Shown: piece by piece, positions 22,238 to 33,928 of the stretch
How positions within the stretch are numbered: position 1 is the stretch's first letter
Layout: every line of letters begins with the position of its first letter
Assembly (NCBI RefSeq): GCF_010093595.1
Contig: NW_022985469.1
Location: 140,599 to 204,598, forward strand
DNA length: 64,000 bases
Source: Mytilinidion resinicola
Taxonomy: Eukaryota; Ascomycota; Dothideomycetes; Mytilinidiales; Mytilinidiaceae
Direction of reading: 5' to 3'
The notes under the pieces: model-generated
What the model was told of the DNA's origin: nothing
The model's database searches: none
Seen by the model: only the letters and a program-made list of their open reading frames with translations
Made by a program: the position numbers and the translations under genes

Positions 22238-24226
22238 ATGAGCCCCCAATTAGCATTGAAACGTATACAAACGACTATCCACGACGGGCGGAAATGACAA
22301 CGAGGAACCCAAAGCCCACGACGCGCCAAAGACTCGCAATGCGACCGCCGCAGAACGGCTCGCCCAAGTCTCCTCCCACGTATCCCAAACCTCTCCAAAT
22401 ACCCCCAAGAAACGCCGGCGAAAGGGTGCGGAATCCGACCTACCCAAGGACTATTCAGACATCCTCGGTCAGCTCGATGCATTGAAGGAGATTGCTGCGA
22501 CGCCAGATCCGAACAATAGAGGCTACGTGCGGCAAAAACAGGCAGGGAAGCTATGGGTGAGGGAACGTGTCGAACAATTGTTGGATCCTGGGAGTTTCCG
22601 GGAGGTTGGAAGCGTTAGTGGCACTGTTAAATGGAAACACCTCGGAGGGGTGAAGGAAGAGCCTGTGGAGTTTGTGCCGTCGAATAATGTCCAGGGTATA
22701 CTTCACGTCGTCTTGAGGGGTGTAGATACAAAGATTGACCGTAGCAGGATTTGGAAAGCTTCGAGGCCGGAAGATAGTCTTCACGCCTGATGACTTCTCC
22801 ATTCGGGCTGGACATGCTGATGGTGCATTGACGGAGAAGACCGTGCGTAGTTTTGCGACATCCAGGGCCACATCCAGTCTAACAGCTACGCTCTACTAAC
22901 ACCCTATTTAGATATATATGGAAAAGCTTGCAATAGCCCCCAAGCTTCCGATAGTTAAACTCGTGGACGGCTCTTCGGGTGGTGGATCTGTAACAACCAT
23001 CAGGACAACCGGATTCTCATACGTGCCACCTCTGCCATTATTCACTTAGGTTGTTCAGCAATTAAACGCTGGTATATAAAATTTGGGTGCTGTTGTAGGT
23101 CCAGCGATTGGTCTAGGCGCTGCTCGAGTGGTTGCTTGCCACTTTTCCGTGATGGCGAACGACGTAGGGTCACTATTCAATGCTGGACCCCAAGTAGTCG
23201 CTGGTGAGCAATACAATTCACTAGCCACGTAGCAATTACTAACACTGTCAAGGCGCAACATCCGAAGAAGGCTTAAGCTTTCCCGATCTCGGAGGTCCCG
23301 CAATGCATTGCACTGACGGCACAATCGACAACGTTGCACCAAACGAAGCAGGTTGTTTCGAGCAGATCAGGACCGTTCTCAGCTATTTACCAGACTGCGG
23401 TACAGCAATGCCTCCAGTCATAACCTGTGAAGACCCAACAGATCGCATGTCACCTGACCGACGCTCCATTATTCTCCGCAAGCGAGAGCGAATGTACAAC
23501 CCCCGGAAAATCATCAACACCGTGGTCGATGAGGATAGCTTCTTCGAGATAGGTCCTTTATGGGCCACCACCGCCATCGTCGACCTCGCGAGGTTCGATG
23601 GGCATCCCGATGGTATTGTCTCATTGAACTGTGAAGTCAACGCCGGCGCCATCGACGCACTTGGCTCACAAAAGGTCACTCGGCTTTTGAAATTTCTCGA
23701 TGTCTTCAATCTCCCACTGGTCCAATTCGTCGATGCCCCGGGCTACGCCATCGGTACTGTGGCCGAACGCACGGCTACTATGCGGCACGGCGTTGCCCTC
23801 GGCCTCGCTTACTGCAGCACCACAATGCCCATCTTCAGCGTCGTCGTACGTCGTGTGTACGGCGTTGCGAGTGGCCTCATGCTAGACGCCCGAGACCCCA
23901 GCATGCGAGTGGCATGGCCGAGTGGTGAGTGGGGAAGTCTACCACTTGATGGTGGGATCGAGGTTGGGCACTCTTATGAGCTGAAAGAAATCGAGCGGAA
24001 AGAAGGCGTCGAAAAGCGTAAAGAGTGGTGCAGAGACTTGGAAGAAGAGTATAGAAGACTGATGAACCCGGTGCGGACCGCGAACCATTTTGGGATTGAG
24101 GAAATCATTGACCCGACAGTTACGCGGCCGGTGGTATGCGAGTGGGTAAAACATGTTTATGAGAGCTTGTTGCTGCAGCGGGTCATGGAGAGGGTTGCTG
24201 GGAAGATTGTGCCTAGCTTTGCGTGA
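22238..24226 (+). pseudogene. Broken acyl-CoA carboxylase carboxyltransferase (beta) subunit gene
   Basis: Exons can be followed at about 22260-22695, 22745-22842, 22912-23203 and 23253-24226, all with good splice sites and phase. The protein is a clear biotin-dependent carboxyltransferase: GYVRQKQAGKLWVRERV, then KLVDGSSGGGSVTT, then VACHFSVMANDVGSLFNAGP, then DPTDRMSPDRR, then FVDAPGYAIGT, then VAWPSGEWGSLPLDGG. This resembles the fungal propionyl/methylcrotonyl-CoA type. Two stops interrupt the third exon: TAG at 23047 and TAA at 23077, inside a conserved block (FT-stop-VVQQLNAGI-stop-NLGAVVGPAIGLGAAR). The ATG at 22238 (MSPQLALKRIQTTIHDGR) is one frame off the rest, suggesting a frameshift near 22293. 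No intron of sensible size removes the stops. Confidence 0.8.
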
Positions 24227-24843
24227 GCTTATAATCTGCAATAACCAGCACGTGCATATTGCATAGTGTTCAAGTCGGTATTGATTTGATTGGTTCGCCG
24301 TTAGTACATGCCTCCTTCATGTTTGGCCCCTTTAGATTCTAGCGGTCGTATTTTCTACGGGGCCTCCAAGCTGTGAATACCCATAGCATTCGCCTTGCTC
24401 TTTCTCCAAATTCACTTCGCTGAGAATTCCACCCCCGAAAAGTCTCTCTCCAGGTTACAAGTCACAAATATCCCGCCCAATACGACGGTAGGATTACCAT
24501 TCATCGCCTAAGAAATCCGATATGCTGTCGAGACCTTGGACAAAAATTCAAACAAACCCAATGGAAAGGTTTGGGCATATAATAATCCAAATCCAACTAA
24601 CTTGGCCTTTCCACGCTGCTAACACAGCCAAAGACATTACGAAGTATATGATGTCAAATAACAATATACCAAGTTATGTATTCATACTCCACGTACATAA
24701 TAACCTTACGTCTCAATATAAGTTCCCAATATAGGAACATTACCCCTGAGTTTTCAAGCGTTCAGCCAGACTTTCGTTGCTGTTAGCTTCATACATGTGT
24801 CATGCGTCGGGGCTCAAAGTTGTGTACCGTCCAATGACTCCTT
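24227..24843. other. Convergent 3' intergenic region
   Basis: About 615 bp lie between convergent stops, AT-richer than the flanking genes. No gene or repeat was seen. Confidence 0.45.
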
Positions 24844-25839
24844 CTATTCCCACCTTCTCCTCTTCAAATGTCTGTGCTGAAGTGCCTGGAGCTCCGCTTC
24901 ATGCTCCTCTTCGTGCGACTTCCATATTTCCCTCTGTATTTCCGCACACTGGGCTTGATACGCAAGCCTCCGAACCTCAGCTTGGAGGGCGGACCGTTTG
25001 ATGACATGAAGGTTTACTTTCAGTTCTCTTTCACGTAAGATTTCCCGTGTACCGTTCTGAGTATCATTCTTAACACTTCGATGGCCGGTGATAACCACGT
25101 CTGGATGTATGGTTATCTCATGGGAGCGTGTCGTTCTGGTTGCGATATGTGCCCCTGATGCGGGCTCCGTAGAGATCGGCAGAGAGGGACGGTCAGCAAC
25201 ACCGACGTATGTAGGAGCTGGCGCACTGGAGCGACCGGAATCTGGTAGACTTGCGTGTGCACTAGCGGTTCTCTTTTCGAGGCTCTTTCCCGGGGCAGAC
25301 TCTCCAGGAGTCCACGGAAGGCGACGGCCGGCGGTAGTCTGACCAAAGCTCCGCGTTTTGCGCGTTTCATCCGCAAGCATGTTTGTAGGCTCCCTAATCG
25401 GCCTTGTTGCCATCTCTCTAAAGGCTGGCAAAGAAGAACGATGCATCACTGTTCGTAAAGGCGGTGTACTAGCTAGGGCATAAGCCCAGCCCCCGGGTGG
25501 AGATGGAATGTTGGGGTCCAGCTCTGGGATAGGATCCGTCAAAGGAAGGGATGTCTCGGGTCTTGGAGAAGTTTGGGCGTTGTTATCAGACTGGGATGTG
25601 CCGTGTACGCCGGATCTCCTGTCGCTGTCATCGTTCACCTCGTTGCGATCGTTCGCAGAACGCCGTATTGTTTTCATTCCTTTAGGGATAGGTGCATTGA
25701 CATAAAGTTCTTCTGTGGAATCAACTTGTGTCATTGCTCGGCTTGCTCGAGTACGATTGGGAACAGGTGAGTGTTGGTCCAGTGTCTCATCTCTCGTATC
25801 CTCGTAAAGCGAGCCCGAGTTGTCTGTATCTCCCGCCAT
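24844..25839 (-). CDS. Disordered protein with basic C-terminal coiled coil, unknown function
   Basis: The frame is open from 26013, but only from a TTG; no in-frame ATG occurs before 25839, which gives MAGDTDNSGSLYED and 331 residues. Most of the protein is polar and disordered. The last 80 residues look helical and charged (REILRERELKVNLHVIKRS, then EIQREIWKSHEEEHEAEL) and end in a Lys/Arg cluster. I do not recognise a family. A six-codon upstream frame (ATG at 25922) precedes the start, and a TATA-like box lies at 26070-26077. The 58 extra in-frame residues upstream may mean a missing 5' exon or a start lost by mutation. Confidence 0.5.
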   Translation of the reverse strand: MAGDTDNSGSLYEDTRDETLDQHSPVPNRTRASRAMTQVDSTEELYVNAPIPKGMKTIRRSANDRNEVNDDSDRRSGVHGTSQSDNNAQTSPRPETSLPLTDPIPELDPNIPSPPGGWAYALASTPPLRTVMHRSSLPAFREMATRPIREPTNMLADETRKTRSFGQTTAGRRLPWTPGESAPGKSLEKRTASAHASLPDSGRSSAPAPTYVGVADRPSLPISTEPASGAHIATRTTRSHEITIHPDVVITGHRSVKNDTQNGTREILRERELKVNLHVIKRSALQAEVRRLAYQAQCAEIQREIWKSHEEEHEAELQALQHRHLKRRRWE

Positions 25840-26069
25840 ATCCCGCAAGAATTCTTCATCGACTAGGTTATGATCCGCGATAGGGCTGAACTGCAGCTGG
25901 GTCAAGCCAGTGCTAGTCCCATGAGGTTGGGAACTCGATGATGTATTGGCGGTCCGTTGCGCCGATGGGGGGGGTATCTTTCGAATGGCCGCTCTGATAT
26001 GCTTGATGCTCAAGACTCAGGTTGAAATTGATGTGAACTCTGCTCTATTGTAGATGCTGTAAAGGCGGA

Positions 26070-26077
26070 CTATATAG
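26070..26077 (-). promoter_or_regulatory. TATA-like box upstream of the 25839 gene
   Basis: CTATATAG lies about 230 bp upstream of the first in-frame ATG on the minus strand. Position suits a transcription start near 26045 and a 200-nt leader. Confidence 0.35.
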
Positions 26078-26092
26078 AGTAACGAGATGAAC

Positions 26093-26190
26093 TACCCCTT
26101 AGGGCGCTCCCTTGGTCGTTCCCTTGACAGCAAGGAAGCCACACCCCTTAGGACGCTCCCTTCCCTTGACAGCAAGGAAGCAACACAACT
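26093..26190 (+). repeat. Two-copy tandem repeat of about 50 bp
   Basis: Both units begin CCCCTTAGG(G/A)CGCTCCC and end TTCCCTTGACAGCAAGGAAG; the second has lost a few bases. CCTT-GACAGC-AAGG inside it is a small inverted repeat. Confidence 0.6.
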
Positions 26191-26273
26191 CCGTAAGGAA
26201 GAGAAAGGGAGAGAAGAGAAAGGGAGAGTAAGGGATACCTGGGGTGGTGTGCACGCAGGTGATTGCGAACCGT

Positions 26274-26745
26274 ACTCGGCCCCTCACCGGTTCTTCGAAA
26301 TTCGCTTCGCGAACAACTCGCTCAACACAAATACTAGCTCAACGAAGACCCCACCAAAATCAGCCAAATCCGCATTTATATACAATCACAACCACTATAT
26401 ATGATAAGCTGAAATATTAATAGAGCAAATAGTAGACCTCTATAGATAAGCCTCTAAGAGCGCTACTTAATTCATCTTCTAGTTCTTGCGTTAAAAAGAG
26501 GTGGTACTATTTATAGTATACAGTTTAAGTAACACAAGAACCAGCATAGGTTTAAAGTTTATATGCTAGAATAATGTTCCTTAGCACCACTATACACTCT
26601 ATTAGATTTCTAGCTAATGCTATAAAAGCGTTGTGGTTGTGTAAGGGGTCGATTCTGGTGATTTTAGGTGTTGGTGTTGAGCTAGTATTTGTGTTGAGCG
26701 AGTTGTTCGCGAAGCGAATTTCGAAGAACCGGTGAAGGGCCGAGT
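26274..26745. mobile_element. Foldback/MITE-type element with 70-bp inverted arms
   Basis: Bases 26274-26343 and 26676-26745 are inverted copies differing at one position (a C/T transition). They start ACTCGGCCC and contain the self-complementary word TTCGCTTCGCGAA. Weaker inverted similarity continues inward (to about 26400 and 26610) and outward (to about 26261), so the full arms may exceed 130 bp. The interior is AT-rich and non-coding. This looks like a non-autonomous DNA transposon. Confidence 0.65.
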
Positions 26746-28699
26746 ATGAGTTGCTGATCCTAGGTTGCTGCAACCCGAGTTCAAGCGAGCATTGGCATGG
26801 CCCTCTCCTGACAGTGTCTCACGTAGCAACGCGAGGAATAGATCATGTTGCCATCCAATTTTCTTCCGCTGAAGCAGTTCGCATACTCGCCGTTGAGTGG
26901 TCCCCGTCCGTTCGCTCGCAGGGGTTACTGGCAATGGCATTGGAAAACGGTAACAAGATGATCGATAGATTTGCGGTAGAGGTAGAAGTTGGGGTAGAAA
27001 TGATGTTGGTTACAAAATGCAGTGCAGAGCGAGATGAACGGAAAGTGAGCCTAGGGCCACAGGCTGGATCCTACCGTATCACATTTTGACTCGTGCTTGA
27101 TCCGTGGAGGCGCCCACGGCTAACCCCGGAGGGAATAAACCAAGCGTCCAAGAGTGCCGTGCCGATCTGGGATGCCCTCGTGTTGTCTGGTGAACACTCA
27201 CCCCTGAAATATGCTTTTGCTTTTTTCATCCAAATTATAATGCCTCTCCGAAGACGATGACATCCTGAATTCCATTTAGGCTTTTCCATGGTTGTATTAT
27301 ATAGCTGCTAGAATTAAAGCATCAACTTTACCATAACAAATTACATCAAGCTGCATTTCAGTGCTCTCGTCGGATGAAAGAGGGGTGCTTTGATCACACT
27401 AATTGTGCCGGTGACGTAACCCAATTGTGATAAGTGCTTTCAACCGCATCAAGTATATAAGCTGTCATTCAAATTTCAGAGCCAGGCGAACGGGCAAAAG
27501 TTCCTATTGGACGCCAATTCTCACGAGCCTTGACTCTTAAGCCTACCAAAACGCTTTACCGCTGTATTTTAGGCACTGACATGTGTTTTTGCAGTTTTGC
27601 CTTTTGCCGCAAAACAAAGGACAATCGCGACACACCCTACGAAATGCAATTGAAGTTCAACGGATGTCAGTATTTTGGCATCATCTCAATAACGCATCAT
27701 CAAAATGCTGAATGAGCTGTATAGGTATGTCGCTCGATGTAGTTGAGAGATTGTAGTCGACGAGAAGCTAATCAAAGCTCACTTGAGTACACCAAAACCA
27801 AAGTCCACGCCCACACACCTTTTTCAAGACCCAAACGTTGAGGTTTGAATACGAAACGTTGCAACTTACCCAACTCATTCAACGCCATCGTAATCGGTAC
27901 AATCGGCAAGAAGGTAGTGGCCTTAACCTGTCGAACATGAACTGGCCAAGTGTCTTTGCTCTAAGTTTGAGTAGCTTCGCAACATTTGGCGTTCGTGAAG
28001 AGCATTGGAAGCAAGTTTGTTGAGAGGGTGCCGGACAAGTACCTGGGCGTTGAAATGGATGGACCATATAAAAGAACACGAAGGTCTCGGTGCCTATTTC
28101 GGCCAGACCTATGCCATACCACTAGCGTCAGGCGATAATTCTAACGCACTTGCAATAGTCTATCTTAAATCTATTTATTAACCCGGCCATACAGACAAAA
28201 AGGGCATGCTTCCCTATTAAACCACTCAATACAACACAGACAATGCTTCCGATAGTCTAATTCAGATGAGAAGGCAATAAAAGAGTATACAATCCCAAAT
28301 AAGTTAGTCACATCAACACCTCCAAGCACCTTCCAACTGTGTCAACGGATCCAGCCCAAGTGAAACGGTTACCATGCCTACCTCAGACGTCGCCAACTCA
28401 CATCCGCCTATCCGCCCACGTTACGCCCACCCTTCGCACAAAAACCCACAAAGACTCATCCATATGTTCTCATAACCTGGGCGAATACCATCCCGCGGTC
28501 AGTTTAGGGCTAGGTATTGTGGTTGTGGCATTGTGTGCGAATGTCGGAAATGGCGAGATGACGCCGTAGATGGGCGATTAAAGGCTTTCTACTTTTTGGA
28601 AGCTTGGCAGGCCCAGAGTTGCCTTGAAGGGGAGGATTGTTTGGGCTGGGTTGGCAGGTGGATGTGGGGAATCCCGTGGGAAGGGGAGAACAAGCCTCC

Positions 28700-30029
28700 T
28701 CACAGCCTGTCTTTGACAACTTTCTGGATATTGTCCGCCATGCTTCCAAATCCCAAGGTTTTGGGATGGAAAGTCTTCATGATTCTACCATACGTAAACT
28801 GACTGAAATCCGTGTCTGGTGAAGCAATGTACTCACATACCCGGTCGATCTGGATTAGAACCACTCCCGTCCGTCCCTATGCTACTATCCGGATACTGCT
28901 TAACCCAGTCATCTATGTCTTGCTGTACGGGCTTTCTGCGCTTCGCAGGCACAACCCAAGGGTCGTTCCATGGAGGTCGTGGAGGGAGGTAGATCCAAGT
29001 CCTGTCTCTGGTGGGTATACTGTCCCATTGATCAGTAATGTTATGATCGTTCTCGCTAAAGCGGTGTCCATCGAAAGATTTGCTTATCTCGACGAAATAC
29101 ACACTGTTACCATTGTGGTCGGTGTCCTTGAACCGTTGCACGCCTTCCATGATTTTTTGCTTGAGGAGCTCGGCAAGGTCGTTGATGTCGTGGCGGAGGC
29201 GAGACGTGAGTTTTGGGCGGCGCCAGAGCGTACCGAAACTTTCCTCGTCACACTAGTTCGGATCAATGTTGAAAGGATGAGTGTAGCTTGAGACACTTGA
29301 TGTTAGCGTTGATAACCGTGTGGTTGCAAGAGAGATGTTTTAATCTGGTATTAATTGGGGACTTAAATGGAAGACACTAACTTGGTGACACATAGTTAAA
29401 ACTCTCAATCCTTCTCGTTCCCTTTATTTGTAACCTTGTCCAGCATTTCTACGTAGTTCTTTAGAAACTCGTCTTCGTTGGTCAATGTCTTCCTGGAGTC
29501 GTCTATTTTTTTATAGCAGTCGCCCGCAGGGTCGGGGCATTTGGGGCTGCAGGTGGTCTGCTCCAGATCTGGCACGAAGATACACGCTGTTACTAGGGGG
29601 CCCCAACCAGCTAAATTTCCCCCCACCCTAGGCTGCCATTAGCGTACTTAACAATGGGAAGGGGTGGAGCATACGTTATGGTCGCGAAAAGGGTACCATC
29701 AACCATCTACGAGCTTGGCCCTCCATGTCACCGAAATTCAATCCCGAACAAGCTGGCCATTTGAAGACCTGCTTGCCAACGTGAAAGAAGTCATTGTTTT
29801 GTGACAGTTGGTATGCGTAGGCCTCTTTTAACCGTCTGCAACAGATCAATTCGTCGTAATCTTCATCATAATCGATATCTTTAAACCAGGTCACCCCTGT
29901 AGCCCACGAGTCACCCAAAGATGCCCAGTGGATCTTTGGATCGGGACTAATGAAGGGAGCGATGGGAGTGCTATGGATGATAGGAGCGAGTATGGTCGTT
30001 CCCACGGATAGAAGAAGAAAAGCCCTCAT
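28700..30029 (-). pseudogene. SGNH/GDSL hydrolase-like gene with frameshifts
   Basis: Translation from the ATG at 30029 gives a signal peptide (MRAFLLLSVGTTILAP), then the catalytic block WASLGDSWATGVTW (nucleophile Ser), then CRRLKEAYAYQLS. Near 29711 the sense continues only after a one-base shift (MEGQAR to MVDGTLFATIT). A 47-bp intron (29674-29628) then restores VGGNLAGWGPLV, the GGN block. A second frame change is needed near 29415-29430 (after MLDKVTNKG). The final part, ESFGTLWRRPKLTSRL to SFDGHRF, and the C-terminus TFHPKTLGFGSMADN (catalytic His) are recognisable down to a stop at 28700. All active-site blocks survive, so decay is recent or the indels are sequence errors. The intron near 28803-28836 would be only 34 bp. 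Confidence 0.65.
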
Positions 30030-30873
30030 TGCGTTTGTGAGCTTGAAAAAGAGACAAAATGTGTGGAGAATTGTGGGATGAGAGACGAGTAGGAGCACAA
30101 GAGAGGAGTGAGAGATGGATGCAATAGCAAAAAAGAACGGTAGAGAGCTGTGTCGTGGGAGATACAGTCGTACTCTGCAAGCTGTCAACTGTACGCGAAA
30201 TATGGGGCAGCAGTTATGGGCTACCGGCCATGCAACGGAGCACCGTTCCGCTCTTGCTACGATACGCTGTGCTTGCGGGAATATCCACCGCTTTCCCGTT
30301 CTTTTCGCTCTTCCACTTCTTTCGTCCCTCCTCGTTCCAATCCATTCTCGTTTTCGTCTTCCACCAAAATGCCAAGACCTCCAAAGGATTCTATCGCGCG
30401 AGCAAAGGAGAAACATGGTGAAACGATACCTCCAATTGTGAATGGGGAGCGGAATTTTTAGGAAGATTGAGCCTGAGACGGAAAAAAGGCATAAAAGGAA
30501 ACTAGAACAATAGGATCAGACTATACTTCCTGCAGGTAGAGACAGAATTAAATGCAACAGCCTTCGCGGGAATAGCTTGCTACACACGTATCCCATCACC
30601 ACGCCCATGGTTCACGTTGCACAGAACACTTAGCATGATCACCTTCGCTCGTACGCTCTTGGAGCAAAATCTTAATCATCGTAACACATAGCCCATCCCC
30701 ACATGATCCCATCGCACCAACAAATCCACCAGACCACACAAAACACCTCAACGCCTTCCCCTCGCAAGATCGCTATAGGAAAACTGCACCACCACACCAT
30801 TCCATCCCCAGCCGAACCGAAAACGCCTCGCCAAGGTTAGAGAAGTCCCGTATCGACCCTAACTCCCACAGCC
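30030..30873. other. Intergenic region, no gene seen
   Basis: 840 bp lie upstream of the SGNH-like gene and after the BTB gene stop. Only short overlapping frames with no conserved features occur. Confidence 0.5.
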
Positions 30874-33800
30874 TCACAAATTCCCAATCACAACCATAAA
30901 CCTCAACTTCCCATCCCCCGCCCGCCTCACCTTCCCCTCACCCACCCCGTCCAACCCCCTTTCTGTATCCACCTCTCCCCCCATAACCCCATCATCCAGC
31001 ATCAGCGTGCTACTCTTCCACCCCCAGCTCTGACTGAAATTGAACCGATCCGGCGCGCTCTCGTACACGCTCAGCAACCTGCCACCTTTACTCGGGCTGT
31101 AGATCTTGAAGTAGGTCTTGATAGTGGGCCGTGCGTCGACGTACGGCGGGAGGGTTGGATTGACGGCACGTGATTTGGATTTAGAGCTAAGGTTGCGAGG
31201 CGCAAGGAGGGAAAGGGAGGGGTTCGGGTAGCTAGTCTCCGGGTCGGAGTCAGTGTCTGTGTCCGAGGCGGAGGAGAGAAGTGAGGGGGCGTAAGCGTAA
31301 GAGGGGTAGACGATGTCGCCGTCTGAGGGGGGAGAGGTGGAGAGGCCTTGCAAGTTCTGATGGTGTGATGGAGCGCCCGTGCCGGAGAAGTTGGCGCTGG
31401 AAGGGGATGTGCCCTGAAGTGGGAGTTGGTGTCGGCGGCGAGATTGGGCAGAGAGACTGGTGAAGAGGGGGTTGCGGGAGCCGGTGGAGACGAGAGTTGC
31501 GTCGGGGTCACCACCGCTGCCGCTTGTGTCTTCTTCACCAGGATTATCGTTTTGATCGGCACGGGCGTTGCCACGGCCGCGGCGACGGTCGCGTCGTTCG
31601 CTGCGTAGAAGCATCTCGCGTTCCAATAGGCCGATACGCTCGTCGACAGTACCGATACTGTTCTGTGCGAGGCCATTTCCAACGCCAGCTATTGCTTCCT
31701 CTGCTTCCCGTTCCTTGGCACGGTGCAAGTACACACCTAGTTGGACGTTCTTTGCAGACCGAACTTTCTGGATATATATGTTCCATAGAGAGCCTGCGTA
31801 GAACACAGTCCGAGAGTATACACGCTTCTTCTCCTTTAGCAGACGCGGATTGGGAAACTCGGCAGAGAATCGGAAAGGTGGATAATGGGTATATGCAATC
31901 GGCTTTGGCTGGCCAGCATTGCTACCACTCGCTGACCCTGGTCGAGCAGGATAGTCAGTCCGTGTGTTGGGATTAGACGACGTCCCTGGAGACGAGGCAA
32001 AGTCGGTAGCCCATTGAACGTCTTCTGGTTGAAGAGTGGCAGAGAGACGGGAAGCGTGTCGTTGGAACGCGCTCGAAGTGGTGACCACTGGCTCCGAGTT
32101 GCCTCCCATGACAATGTTACAGTCCGTGCTTGGGATCCAGAATTTGCGTGGTTTTCCGTTGGCGTCCCAGCTCCCAGAATCCATGTCGTCGGAATCCTCC
32201 TCGGGTGTATGACTGCCCTCCGTTTGCTTTCCTTTCGACGATGCCGGCCGTGCATGATTTGGAGACTGGACAGGAGTAGCACCTTCATTGTTCGAAGGTG
32301 AGTCCTCGATAGGCTTACTCAGGCCAAGCTCCATGTCCAGATCCCCAGAATTGAGGACTTTTTGCCGTAATTCCATCTGGTTCCATAGCGCATTGGATAT
32401 AACCTTCTCTGGCATGACGGGCAAGCCTAGGATATCACGTGAAAGGCGAATGAACTGTAGCTGCTCAAAATCGAGATGAACGTAGTGTATACCTTCGTCC
32501 AGAAGTACCAGAAGAGGTTCGATATCCGGATTGGTGTAGAGGGACAGCCACTTATGATGGCTATCCGGCGTAGCCCCCTGAGTAGTGATGGAGTTCTGGC
32601 GGTACACAGCGTCAAATCGTACAGCCATCATCGACAACGTATCCGGAGCCTTGGATGTCGGATGTTTTCCTCGTTCGATCAGTCCTGCCTCAATCGCCTT
32701 TCGTCGAAGTCGTCGATCCAGGAGACGTTTTGCGAGCACCCACCGGTCCCACTCGCCATCCACGAAGAATCCGTCACCGCCAACTATTTCACGAATGATG
32801 TCACCAGGTATTCCGTCCCAACATTTCAGAGGCATCTCCCATCCATCGCGACAAAGCATAGACTTGGCAGAAGCTAATATTCTCTCGCCAGACCTGCCAT
32901 AGTAGTTTGCAGTGACCAGCTTTATCAATGGTGATAGCGTCTCGGGACTCATCTGACGTAAGATGGCATCAATACTAGAGTTGACCAGGTCCCGCATCTC
33001 CAACCAACATCCAGTGGCAAATAATCCGATAGCTTCCGCATCTTCCTCTTGTGAGATGTCACAGCCGTATAGTCGCTTGATGGCGAGTTCGAAAGCAGTC
33101 TGCGTGATACTAGGGTCGATCTCTTCCGGATGGAGGGTGACCTCCTTGGCACGACTCTCAAGCCAAGGTTCCGACAAGGCTGTCGTGAAGAAGGGTGCAC
33201 GATCTAGAAGAAGCCGGTGTAGAGCGTACTTGTGTCCGAAGGCAATGATTGTGATATCGGAGTGGCGTCCGCCAAGGAGACCTCTCGTGTATAGGTGATC
33301 AGGCAGTGAGGCTACTTCAGATGCGAGAGCTATGGATATTAGCAAAAGTTGGGAGTATTAGAGACATGAACATACGTCGTCTTCGCAAGGGGCCCATTCC
33401 TTGGCCATATGAGGGTGCTCTTGAAGCATCGGGTGAAGTTTGGGAAGCAAAAAGGCGGCTCAAGGTGGTCAGGGTCGTGTACTCCCGCCTTTCGAGAGGC
33501 CTCCGAGTGTCTAGAGCAATGGTAGGATCATCGGCATCTTTCTCCGCCCTCGGGACTTCCTCGTCATTGTGTAGTATTGCGGGAGAGTTCTCGTCAAATC
33601 GAGCTGTCCTCGTTGAACCCGCAGCGGAACCGGCCAGTGCAGCGAGTGGTCGGGATGAATTAGAAGATGAAGCGGCTCTGAGAAGCGGTCGAGGTGGTTC
33701 GTTTGTAGAGCTCGACGCTGCAGGTGTGGTCGACGAGTACCTCGAGGGAGGGCCGCTTGAGAAGAGCGAAGGGCGAGGAGCATTGGTGGGTCCGGTGTCT

Positions 33801-33928
33801 TGCGGAGCTCCTGTGCCGCTGTCGAAGCTCCAGCTGGGTGTCCGGCCGGATCGGTCAAGATCTAAGGTGGTGATGAGCTGGTCGATGTCTTCGGAGGTGT
33901 CGCGGTCATCTTGCTGTTGGTTGTGCAT
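30874..33928 (-). CDS. BTB/POZ domain protein, large fungal type
   Basis: Exon 1 is 33928-33376 and exon 2 is 33329-30874, with a 46-bp intron; the product has 1002 residues. The first 200 residues are Ser/Pro-rich and disordered. A BTB domain starts at about residue 203: RGLLGGRHSDITIIAFGHKYALHRLLLDRAPFF. A long C-terminal region follows, with KKRVYSRTVFYAGSLWNIYIQK, which fits a sandwich-like domain found in fungal BTB proteins of the germ-cell-less-like class. Another disordered stretch and a closing segment (TYFKIYSPSKGG) come after. BTB proteins often serve as Cullin-3 adaptors or scaffolds; that role is inferred. Coding-strand composition turns from C-rich to G-rich towards the stop. 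Confidence 0.85.

Larger units (their letters stand above)
25840..28699. other. Sparse 2.9-kb region with repeats, no supported gene
   Basis: It contains a TATA-like box, a 50-bp tandem duplication (26093-26190), a purine repeat (about 26192-26232) and a foldback element (26274-26745). From 26.8 to 28.7 kb only short, non-conserved frames occur. Confidence 0.55.
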
